A stretch of 64,000 bases of DNA from the NCBI GenBank assembly GCA_001829185.1, contig MIAR01000023.1:62001-126000 (forward strand), read 5' to 3'. The stretch comes from Spirochaetes bacterium GWB1_60_80. Its GTDB lineage: Bacteria > Spirochaetota > Spirochaetia > Treponematales > UBA12059. The notes under the pieces are model-generated. The model searched no databases. It was not told the origin of the DNA and worked only from the letters and a program-made list of their open reading frames with translations. A program made the translations under genes and the position numbers. Positions 58,176 through 64,000 of the stretch are shown here, piece after piece (the first letter of the stretch is position 1; each line of letters begins with the position of its first letter).

Positions 58176-59201
58176 TCAGGGTATCAGGTGCAACAGGCCG
58201 GCAGTGGCTGACGCCTCCAGCTGAAAGCCGCTGACCGCGACCACCGGACCGTCGACCGTCCAGGCGCTGGTCTGTAGTATGGATACGGCCTCTTGCGGCC
58301 AGGCTTGGTGAACCAGGCTATAGAAGAACAGGCGGCAGACCGGAGTCAGCAGGCGGGCGGAGGCGGCTGTCTCGAATTCAAAACCCATGAACATGGCATA
58401 ACGGCCGTCCGCGGCCAGCTGGCCGTTGATCAGCAGGCCATTAAGCGGGACGTCGGCCGGGTCCAGCGGTAGACTGGACAATAGCTTGCCCAGCGGATCG
58501 GGTACGTAGACGGCCAGGTCGGCTGCCCAGGCTGTCAGCCAGCGCTGCGGTATCGGATGGGCGCCCGGCTGGTCCAAGGCGGCCGCCAGGGTCTGGATAG
58601 CGCCGTTACTAATCAGTAGCAGTTCATTGCCGCAAGGTTGGATCTGCAGCCCGCTGGCTCGGTGTTGCCAGGCGCGGCCGCTTTTCAGCCAGGCCGAATC
58701 GAAGGCCAGCGCCAGGTTGAATAGGCTGGCCGGGTATTTGCCGTGGGCGACGGCGTAGAGCGTGGCTGTCCCGGGGCTGGCGGCCGTGGCCGGCGTTGGT
58801 ACTTCGGCGGCCGCGTCCAACTCCAGGCTGGGCTCCAGCCGCTCCAGGCTGATGGCCAGAACCAGGCGGTCGCTACGGCTGATCAGGGGTTCAAGCAGGG
58901 CGCGGTAGCCGGCCAGCTGCCCGGCGAGGTATGCCGTGCTGTCAGCCGAGCCGTCTGCCAGGCCGCGGCCTGAGGCGGGCGCTTGGTTGGCGGCCAGCCA
59001 GGCGGGCAGGAAAACGGCCATCTGGGCCTGATTCAGGCTCAGGTACAAGGCGGCGTCGGCCGGCAGCAGCTGTTCGATAGCCAAGCCTTCGCCCAAGCGC
59101 GCCTGGCTGCGGCAGCCCGCCAGGCCAAGGCCGCCGAGCCCGACCAGCAATAGCGCCGTCAGAAGCCGGCGGCGGCGGTGGGGAGAGGGAGAGCGCCTCA
59201 T
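58176..59201 (-). CDS. Predicted lipoprotein of unknown function
   Basis: An Arg-rich start (RRSPSPHRRRRLL) and hydrophobic core end in a lipobox LGLAGC, so the protein is probably lipidated. The mature part begins with IEQLLPADAALYLSLNQAQM, similar in form to DUF3352-type proteins, which is a weak resemblance. The rest is Ala/Leu/Gln-rich without a recognised motif. The start overlaps the stop of the DUF6765-like gene by four bases and the stop is 15 bases before the diguanylate cyclase, so these three genes form an operon. Confidence 0.75.
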   Translation of the reverse strand: MRRSPSPHRRRRLLTALLLVGLGGLGLAGCRSQARLGEGLAIEQLLPADAALYLSLNQAQMAVFLPAWLAANQAPASGRGLADGSADSTAYLAGQLAGYRALLEPLISRSDRLVLAISLERLEPSLELDAAAEVPTPATAASPGTATLYAVAHGKYPASLFNLALAFDSAWLKSGRAWQHRASGLQIQPCGNELLLISNGAIQTLAAALDQPGAHPIPQRWLTAWAADLAVYVPDPLGKLLSSLPLDPADVPLNGLLINGQLAADGRYAMFMGFEFETAASARLLTPVCRLFFYSLVHQAWPQEAVSILQTSAWTVDGPVVAVSGFQLEASATAGLLHLIP

Positions 59202-60196
59202 GCCAAGCCCCGCTCGGCCATCAAACGCTGCGCCTGCCGCCGATGTTCGTTGGCCGCCTCCTGCCAGCGATACAAGTCGGTCTGGAAAAAGCCGCTGTCC
59301 ACGACGATGGGCGGCCCGCCGGCCTCGCCGTCCAGTAGCTCATCCAGCCGGCTTTTAAGCCAGCCGGCCTGGCTGTAACCTAGGAATTGCCCGGCCGTCT
59401 GGCGGCTGGCCGGAACGCCGGCGGCCGCCTGCCAGTCACTAGCCGACCAGGCCGGCAGGTGCCAGTCGATGACGTAATCGGTCAGTCGCTCGTCCCGGGT
59501 CGGCTTGCGCCAGATTCGCTCCAGGCGATCGAGTATCTGGTCTTCATCCCCGTAGCTCCGTTTCCGAAAGAGGCACAGGTAGCGGTAGATTTTGCCGGCG
59601 GCCTGGCGGAAACGCTGGTGGTTCCGGATGACGGCGTAATCCGGCTTCAGCCGCTTGTCCTGCCAGACCCGGTCCGGCTCGTCCGGCGCGGTCAAGGCTT
59701 GCAGGTGGCCGGCGGCCGGCAGGCGGAGTCCCATCCAGTCCTGGCCGCCGAGCCGCGTCAAGTCGTTCCAGGCCTCGTTGCGGCCGGAAAAATTCTGGTG
59801 CGCCCAGGTGTCGGCAAAACTGTGCAGGGCGATGCCGATACGGTACAGGTCGTTACTGTGTAAGGCTTCGACCAGGAGCTGTTTGGCCAGCGTGCCATTG
59901 GCTGAAACGCTATATAAATTCAGGCTGCCGTCGAGACGCTGCCGCTGGATATCGGCCGCGTCGCCAGGTAGAAAATGGAAGGGTTGGTAGATGGCGGCGC
60001 AGACCGTTTCATCCCAAAATTGGTAATTCTGGGTCGGACCGATGGTGATGGTCCGGGCGGAAGCGGCAAAGCTCAGCGGCCGGATGGCGGCGTCGATATA
60101 CTGGGAGGCATTGGCCAGTATCCAAGCCTCGGACTCCTCGAAGCCGGCCTGCATGGCCAGGACATATATAGCGTAGAAGTGGAATTCGACCGTCAT
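59198..60196 (-). CDS. DUF6765-like protein (zinc-dependent phospholipase C-like helical fold)
   Basis: Start ATG at 60196 gives MTVEFHFYAIYVLAMQAGFE, which matches from memory the opening of DUF6765 proteins. Histidines and aspartates in EFHFYAIY, ASQYIDAAI, ALHSFADTWAHQNFSG and VIDWHLPAW resemble the metal-binding pattern of bacterial phospholipase C/S1-nuclease folds. An enzymatic activity is therefore possible but unproven. It has no signal peptide. No Shine-Dalgarno is seen; the -10 box is only six bases before the ATG. First gene of the operon that ends with the diguanylate cyclase. Confidence 0.8.
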   Translation of the reverse strand: MTVEFHFYAIYVLAMQAGFEESEAWILANASQYIDAAIRPLSFAASARTITIGPTQNYQFWDETVCAAIYQPFHFLPGDAADIQRQRLDGSLNLYSVSANGTLAKQLLVEALHSNDLYRIGIALHSFADTWAHQNFSGRNEAWNDLTRLGGQDWMGLRLPAAGHLQALTAPDEPDRVWQDKRLKPDYAVIRNHQRFRQAAGKIYRYLCLFRKRSYGDEDQILDRLERIWRKPTRDERLTDYVIDWHLPAWSASDWQAAAGVPASRQTAGQFLGYSQAGWLKSRLDELLDGEAGGPPIVVDSGFFQTDLYRWQEAANEHRRQAQRLMAERGLA

Positions 60197-60202
60197 GCTC
60201 TT

Positions 60203-60231
60203 AAAATAGCATGCTATGGACGGAGATACAA
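60203..60231 (-). promoter_or_regulatory. Promoter abutting the DUF6765-like gene (possible leaderless mRNA)
   Basis: Minus strand: TTGTAT (60231-60226), 17-base spacer, TATTTT (60208-60203), six bases (AAGAGC), then ATG. Same geometry as at 42266 and 63391. Confidence 0.45.
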
Positions 60232-60252
60232 CAAAAAGATGTACGCTGAATC

Positions 60253-60281
60253 TTGCGTATTCGCCCATCAGCCATTATACT
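60253..60281 (+). promoter_or_regulatory. Promoter for the small secreted protein gene
   Basis: TTGCGT (60253-60258), 17-base spacer, TATACT (60276-60281). The -10 is five of six and the -35 three of six. The ATG is 78 bases further. Confidence 0.45.
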
Positions 60282-60358
60282 GGCCTTGGCGCTTCGTTCA
60301 GGGCTTGAACGGGCCGGCGCGTCAGCGCCATTCTGCCGGCTTGATATGGAGGATACTT

Positions 60359-60796
60359 ATGAAGCGTCTGATGCTCGGTGTCTGTATGATGACTATGGTG
60401 ATGGCCGCGGCGCCGCTCTTCGCCCAGGCGGATGGCAATAACGGGCTCGACCCGGGAACGACTATCCGTTCACCGGCCACCCTCTATCCCTTGCGCCTGA
60501 CGGCCATCCGGGTCTATACCCACGCCCAAGGCTACCGGGTCGTCTACCGGCGCGGCGCGACCGGTACGGCGGACGCCTACCTTCCCATGAGCTGGTTCGT
60601 GGCCGGCGGCAAGGCTTCGCTTATCCGTCTGAACGACACTTCGGTACCGTATCTGGTGGTCTATTACAATCCCGACCGCACCGTCCACCACGTTAAGCTG
60701 TACGTGCATAGCTCCTATTCGCACAGTTCGTGGGGCTTCCTGTCCGGCGATCCTGGCACCCGTTTCCAAAGCGATACCTTGACCCTCGAATTCTGA
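60359..60796 (+). CDS. Small secreted protein of unknown function
   Basis: The 145-residue product has a clear signal peptide (KRLMLGVCMMTMVMAAAPLF, cleaved near AQA). The mature part is beta-rich, with RLTAIRVYTHAQGYRVVYRR, YLPMSWF, YLVVYYNPDRTVHHVKLYVH and a His/Ser/Tyr segment, ending LTLEF. No family is recognised; it may be a small periplasmic beta protein conserved in treponemes. GGAGG lies six bases before the ATG. The DHH phosphoesterase gene follows after 112 bases with no terminator between. Confidence 0.8.
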   Translation: MKRLMLGVCMMTMVMAAAPLFAQADGNNGLDPGTTIRSPATLYPLRLTAIRVYTHAQGYRVVYRRGATGTADAYLPMSWFVAGGKASLIRLNDTSVPYLVVYYNPDRTVHHVKLYVHSSYSHSSWGFLSGDPGTRFQSDTLTLEF

Positions 60797-60908
60797 ACGG
60801 CTGCGTTATTTTTCTTCAAAACCAAGGCGCTGACCGACCTGCCGCCGCTTGAGGCGCGGCGCGTGGCTGGCGCCTTTGGCAATAGACGCGCCTGCCAAAT
60901 GGAGACCC

Positions 60909-61925
60909 ATGCACCCCGATACCATGTATAGCGAACTTCTGGCTTTCATAGACCGACACCGCCATCTGGTGCTGATTGGGCACAAAGAACCGGATGGCGA
61001 TTGCGTTGGCAGCCAACTGGCTTTGGGTTCCTTCCTGAGGCGGCGCGGCAAGACTTGCAGCCTGGTTTCGGCCGGTCCCTTCGGCAAAACGGAGATCAAT
61101 GGCTATGCCAGCCAGTTTCTGCCCAGCCTGCCGGCTGAACTGCCGCCCGGTTCGGCCGCCATCGTGGTCGATTGCTCCTCCCTTAGCCGGACTGGTCTGG
61201 CTGAGCCGGCGCTGCCGGCCGGCCTGGCCTTGGCCTTTATCGACCATCACCGCGGCGCCTCGCCAGTCGCTGAGCTACTGTGCATCGATCCGACCGCGCC
61301 GGCGGTGACTCTTATGGTGCAACGGCTCATCGAGGCCGCCGGCCAGGTGCCTAACCGGGCCGAGGCGGAATGGCTGCTGTTTGGCCTGTGCACCGACACT
61401 GGTTTCTTTCGGCATCTGGACCAGGCCAGCCAGGCGGTTTTTGACGCTGTCGGCCGGTTGGTGGCGGCCGGAGCGTCGCCCAAGGCCGCCTTCTATCAGA
61501 TGAGCGGCGGCAAGTCGCTGGCTTCGCGTCACTTGATGGCCCGGGCCTTGGGGCGGACGGAGGCCCATTTTGGCGGCCGCCTGCTGCTTACCTGGCTGAC
61601 CTTGGCCGACCAGGAGGAGTTCGGCCTGGCCGGCCGCGATTCGGACCTGCTGTACCAATTGCTAATGACTATCGAAGGCATGGAGGCGGCCGTCGTCATC
61701 CGCCAGGAAACGGCCACCGAATGCACCGTCGGCTTCCGGTCGCTGGAACGGATCGACGTGGCGGCCATCGCCAGCCAGTTTGGCGGCGGCGGTCATCGCC
61801 TGGCGGCGGGCCTGCATCTGAGCGCGCGCTACGACGAATTGCGCCCGCGCATCATCGCTGCCTTTTTGCCGGAATTTGCGGAAGCGGCCGCCCAACCCGC
61901 AGCGTCAGCCGTCGCCAGCAGCTAG
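60909..61925 (+). CDS. nrnA: DHH/DHHA1 phosphoesterase (NrnA-type oligoribonuclease/pAp phosphatase)
   Basis: NrnA-type enzymes degrade short RNA oligonucleotides and pAp, and some act on pGpG, the breakdown product of cyclic di-GMP. The metal motifs are intact: LIGHKEPDGDCVGSQLAL, VVDCSS, FIDHHRGAS (the DHH) and GLCTDTGFFRH. The C-terminal DHHA1 domain ends with SQFGGGGHRLAAGL. GGAG lies five bases before the ATG; an inner ATG at 60924 is possible. The 338 residues fit the family. The pAp/nanoRNA preference cannot be told from sequence. Confidence 0.9.
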   Translation: MHPDTMYSELLAFIDRHRHLVLIGHKEPDGDCVGSQLALGSFLRRRGKTCSLVSAGPFGKTEINGYASQFLPSLPAELPPGSAAIVVDCSSLSRTGLAEPALPAGLALAFIDHHRGASPVAELLCIDPTAPAVTLMVQRLIEAAGQVPNRAEAEWLLFGLCTDTGFFRHLDQASQAVFDAVGRLVAAGASPKAAFYQMSGGKSLASRHLMARALGRTEAHFGGRLLLTWLTLADQEEFGLAGRDSDLLYQLLMTIEGMEAAVVIRQETATECTVGFRSLERIDVAAIASQFGGGGHRLAAGLHLSARYDELRPRIIAAFLPEFAEAAAQPAASAVASS

Positions 61926-61938
61926 CCGCTGAGAAGCC

Positions 61939-62034
61939 GCGTGAAAAATATCCCGAGATTCTGGATTCTCCAGATTTGTTTCTCAATTTTTCCTGGCAAT
62001 CAGTCTTCGCGTTCCAAAGCCCGACCGACTCCTA
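61939..62034 (-). mobile_element. Family B element, partial copy 3
   Basis: The reverse complement begins TAGGAGTCGG and follows copy 2 through GAACGCGAAG, ACAAATCT and CCAGAATCTCGGGA to TTTTTCACGC, where similarity stops. It lies between nrnA and family A copy 4; the latter begins two bases beyond its end. Confidence 0.75.
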
Positions 62035-62036
62035 GT

Positions 62037-62171
62037 TAACAGGTTGTTGAAAAAGCCGGTTGCTTTCTCAACAACCTTAACAATTCCTCGCATAGCTTGC
62101 GCTATGCTGCGTAATTGTACCGGCTTTTGAAGTGTTGAAAAGCCGCATCCGCGTTTTTCAACACCCTGTTA
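62037..62171 (-). mobile_element. Family A element, copy 4
   Basis: 135 bp, same orientation and apparently the same sequence as copy 3. With the partial B copy and the sigma-54 promoter it fills the gene-free stretch 61926-62455; the remainder (62172-62378) shows nothing I can assign. Confidence 0.9.
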
Positions 62172-62378
62172 AGGTAACCGAATGTAACAAGGACGGGGGA
62201 TTCAAAACCCGCGGCAGTCGCTCTGGACGGTGGGATAAGGGAAGCCGCAAGCCCCTGGTCGCCATGATTCTAATTCCCTCAACTAAAATCATATACAACA
62301 ATCAGTTATGGATTCCAGTGTCCGCCGTGAGCGAAGGCGTTGGGCTGGATTGGTACTAAACTAGATTCGTCTTCGATT

Positions 62379-62394
62379 TGGCACGCTCCTTGCT
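62379..62394 (+). promoter_or_regulatory. Sigma-54 (-24/-12) promoter
   Basis: TGGCACGCTCCTTGCT matches the sigma-54 consensus TGGCACG-N4-TTGCW exactly, with GG and GC ten bases apart. The predicted start point (about 62405) gives a 50-base leader to the ATG at 62456. Confidence 0.8.
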
Positions 62395-62455
62395 ACTTTT
62401 TGCCTGACAATGATCTGGTCTAATTATACCAGCCAGTTAGTTAAAGGAGTCAGCC

Positions 62456-63340
62456 ATGAGCAGCGATTTAAATTCCCTGTATACCTCACACCGGGGCAGC
62501 GGCTTGGACAGCCAGACCTTTATCAAGGAGGTGGCCGGCGCCGTTTACGGCCAACCCCGCCGCTATGGTTTCAAGGACGAGGATGAAGTCGGCGAAGCCT
62601 TTGCCTTGTATTGGCAACGGATTATCGGCGTCATTGAGCGCTACGAAGATCAAGGCTCCAGCTTTGAGGCTTACCTGGCTACGACCCTGCGTTTTATTGC
62701 CTTGAGCATGCGTCGGCAGGCCGCGCGCCAGAAGGAGGTGCTGCAGGTGCTCAACGCGGCCGATAGGGAGCGCTGCCTGTCCTGGCCCGCGCCGGATGCG
62801 CCCGAGCTGGTAGCGAAAACGACGGCAGCGGCCACGGTGCGGTCAGCCATGGCGGCTGGCTGTCCGGCGGGTCAGCGTCGGCCGATCGGCCGCCCGCGCG
62901 ACCAGCGGGTCTTTTGCCAACGCGTGCTCTTCCTGTGCGTCAAGACCGCCTTGCAGATCGCCGATGACGAGGTGTTGCGCATCGCCGACCGGCTGGGCCA
63001 TGACCCGCTAGACTTACTAGGCAAGGTTCAGCAGGTGCGGCAGCAGGCATCCAGGGTGCAAGCCCGCCGCGAATCGCGACAGCAGGCCCGGAACAGTAGC
63101 TGGGTTTTTATCCAGCTGTACCATCGACAGCTGGCCAGGGAAACCGATGCCTACAAGCGGCAGCATATCCAGGACCGCCTGGTCCATTTTCTGCATAGCC
63201 GCGACCTGGCCAGCCGCGACTTGGCCCGGCTACGCCTGAATGTGGCCAATACCAAAATCGCCCGTCTCTTTGGCGTTAGCAAGGCTACGGTGGACAGCGG
63301 TCTGGAGCGCTTGCGCCGCAGCATGGGGCAGCCGGCTTGA
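62456..63340 (+). CDS. Sigma-factor-like regulatory protein of unknown class
   Basis: AAAGGAG precedes the ATG. Residues about 38-95 (FKDEDEVGEAFALYWQRIIG, SSFEAYLATTLRFIALSMRR) resemble sigma region 2. Residues about 260-290 (NTKIARLFGVSKATVDSGLE then RLRRSM) form a helix-turn-helix like sigma region 4. The middle 150 residues are basic and helical (QARRESRQQARNSSWVFIQL) and unlike standard sigma linkers. It could be an unusual ECF-like sigma factor or a DNA-binding protein with borrowed sigma pieces. It is the only gene in the window behind an evident sigma-54 promoter. Confidence 0.7.
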   Translation: MSSDLNSLYTSHRGSGLDSQTFIKEVAGAVYGQPRRYGFKDEDEVGEAFALYWQRIIGVIERYEDQGSSFEAYLATTLRFIALSMRRQAARQKEVLQVLNAADRERCLSWPAPDAPELVAKTTAAATVRSAMAAGCPAGQRRPIGRPRDQRVFCQRVLFLCVKTALQIADDEVLRIADRLGHDPLDLLGKVQQVRQQASRVQARRESRQQARNSSWVFIQLYHRQLARETDAYKRQHIQDRLVHFLHSRDLASRDLARLRLNVANTKIARLFGVSKATVDSGLERLRRSMGQPA

Positions 63341-63388
63341 GCGTCAAGCCTAGCTTGAGCGTCAAGCCTAGCTTGAGCGTCAAGCCTA
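63335..63388 (+). repeat. Three tandem 18-bp palindromic repeats after the sigma-like gene
   Basis: Unit gcttgagcgtcaagccta, exactly repeated at 63335, 63353 and 63371; a fourth start (gcttgacg) runs into the -35 box of rdgB. Each unit contains CTTGA-gcg-TCAAG-type dyad symmetry. The first unit holds the TGA stop of the sigma-like gene. Confidence 0.92.
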
Positions 63389-63390
63389 GC

Positions 63391-63419
63391 TTGACGATGG
63401 GGTCTGGCGCCGATAGCAT
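63391..63419 (+). promoter_or_regulatory. Promoter abutting rdgB (possible leaderless mRNA)
   Basis: TTGACG (63391-63396), 17-base spacer, TAGCAT (63414-63419), then six bases (GGCGAC) and ATG at 63426. There is no Shine-Dalgarno. The -35 box lies in the degenerate fourth repeat unit. Confidence 0.55.
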
Positions 63420-63425
63420 GGCGAC

Positions 63426-64000
63426 ATGATAGTCCATGTCGCCACCAACAACCGGCACAAGCTGCTGGAACTGCAGGCCCTTTTCCCCAGCCTGACTCTG
63501 CGGACGCCGGCCGATGCCGGTTTGAACAACTTTGACGTTATCGAGGATGCCGACAGCTTTGCCGGTAACGCCTGGCTGAAGGCCGATGCCCTCTGGCACA
63601 GCCTGCGGCGGCCGGTGCTGGCCGACGATTCCGGGCTGTGCGTCGATGCCCTGGACGGTCGACCCGGTATTATGTCGGCTCGCTATGGCAGCGACGGCGG
63701 GCCGGAACTAGCCCCCGCGGAGCGCAACCGGCTATTGCTAGCCGAAATGGCGACGCAGTCGCGGCGCTCGTGCCGCTTCGTCTGCTGTCTGTGCCTGATC
63801 GTCGGCCCGCAGCGCGTCTTCAGCGTTCAGGAAACCTGCGACGGCGAATTGCTGGGCGCCCCGCAAGGCAGCGGTGGCTTCGGTTACGACCCGCTAGTCT
63901 GGCTGCCGGACCTGGGCAAGAGCGTGGCCGAGCTGAGCGACGGCCAGAAGAACCAGGTCTCGCACCGCGGCCGGGCCGCCCAGCGCCTGAACGCCCTCCT
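63426..64000 (+). CDS. rdgB: RdgB/HAM1 non-canonical purine NTP pyrophosphatase, 3' end cut by window
   Basis: Hydrolyses dITP, XTP and similar damaged purine nucleotides to keep them out of DNA. The first residues IVHVATNNRHKLLELQALFP carry the family nucleotide-binding motif. FAGNAWLKAD, VLADDSGLCVDALDGRPGI and the SARYG segment follow, then GSGGFGYDPLVWLPDLGKS and the SHRGRAAQRLNALL end region. The frame stays open to the window end, so only the last few residues are missing. It is preceded by the tandem repeats and the closely placed promoter. Confidence 0.93.
   Translation, partial: MIVHVATNNRHKLLELQALFPSLTLRTPADAGLNNFDVIEDADSFAGNAWLKADALWHSLRRPVLADDSGLCVDALDGRPGIMSARYGSDGGPELAPAERNRLLLAEMATQSRRSCRFVCCLCLIVGPQRVFSVQETCDGELLGAPQGSGGFGYDPLVWLPDLGKSVAELSDGQKNQVSHRGRAAQRLNAL

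Overview
The window is a G+C-rich spirochaete chromosome segment, most likely from Treponema or a close relative. The evidence is a FliM–FliY (CheC+FliN type) switch, the treponemal flagellar gene order fliM-fliY-fliO-P-Q-R-flhB-flhA-flhF-flhG-(hypothetical)-fliA/whiG-fapA, an AtoS/AtoC-like sigma-54 pair, a DUF5312-like protein and a DUF6765-like protein. The species cannot be named from the sequence. No rRNA, tRNA, CRISPR array, prophage or full-length transposase gene was seen.

Layout. 1-17164 (+): end of fliM, fliY with a striking Met/Gly/Gln repeat linker, a terminator plus new promoter, the flagellar export genes, FlhF/FlhG, the flagellar sigma factor, a FapA/Jag-N protein, two small treponemal proteins, and a short Hsp70 with its own J-domain protein. 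17177-24239 (-): a tightly packed run pgi-murG-cvpA-holB-histidine kinase-NtrC-type regulator. 24672-28375 (-): a hybrid kinase and a REC-STAS-like-REC protein. 28764-35915 (+): a 2383-residue secreted Ig-repeat protein ending in what looks like an outer-membrane beta-barrel. 35978-43150: a secreted transglutaminase-like protein, thioredoxin reductase, NagZ-type glycosidase, GNAT acetyltransferase, degenerate DapF-like protein and RNase HII. 43252-55991: carbamate kinase, GlmS, BirA, DUF5312-like protein, HflX, alanine aminotransferase, parvulin, a threonine aldolase-SagB fusion, a ferredoxin-type DUF362 protein and a lipoprotein. 56013-60196 (-): diguanylate cyclase, lipoprotein and DUF6765-like protein. 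60359-64000 (+): a small secreted protein, NrnA-type DHH phosphoesterase, a sigma-like protein behind an exact sigma-54 promoter, and the start of rdgB.

Two families of small non-coding inverted-repeat elements mark gene borders. Family A is 135 bp, with four almost identical copies (24383, 28551, 38429, 62037). It inserts at TA and folds into three hairpins. Family B has the terminal repeat TAGGAGCCTGTCGGACT, with one complete copy carrying a nested A element at 24308-24674 and two partial copies at 42341 and 61939. These elements supply stop codons (trxB, hybrid kinase), probably a start codon (nagZ), and lie directly against rnhB.

The best leads are: (1) a possible regulatory cascade from the NtrC-type activator to the sigma-54 promoter at 62379 and the sigma-like protein behind it; (2) the PLP/FMN fusion at 52119; (3) the Ig-repeat protein with a C-terminal barrel; (4) the A/B mobile repeats; (5) a recurrent promoter geometry (-35 exactly 35 nt from ATG, no Shine-Dalgarno) suggesting leaderless mRNAs.
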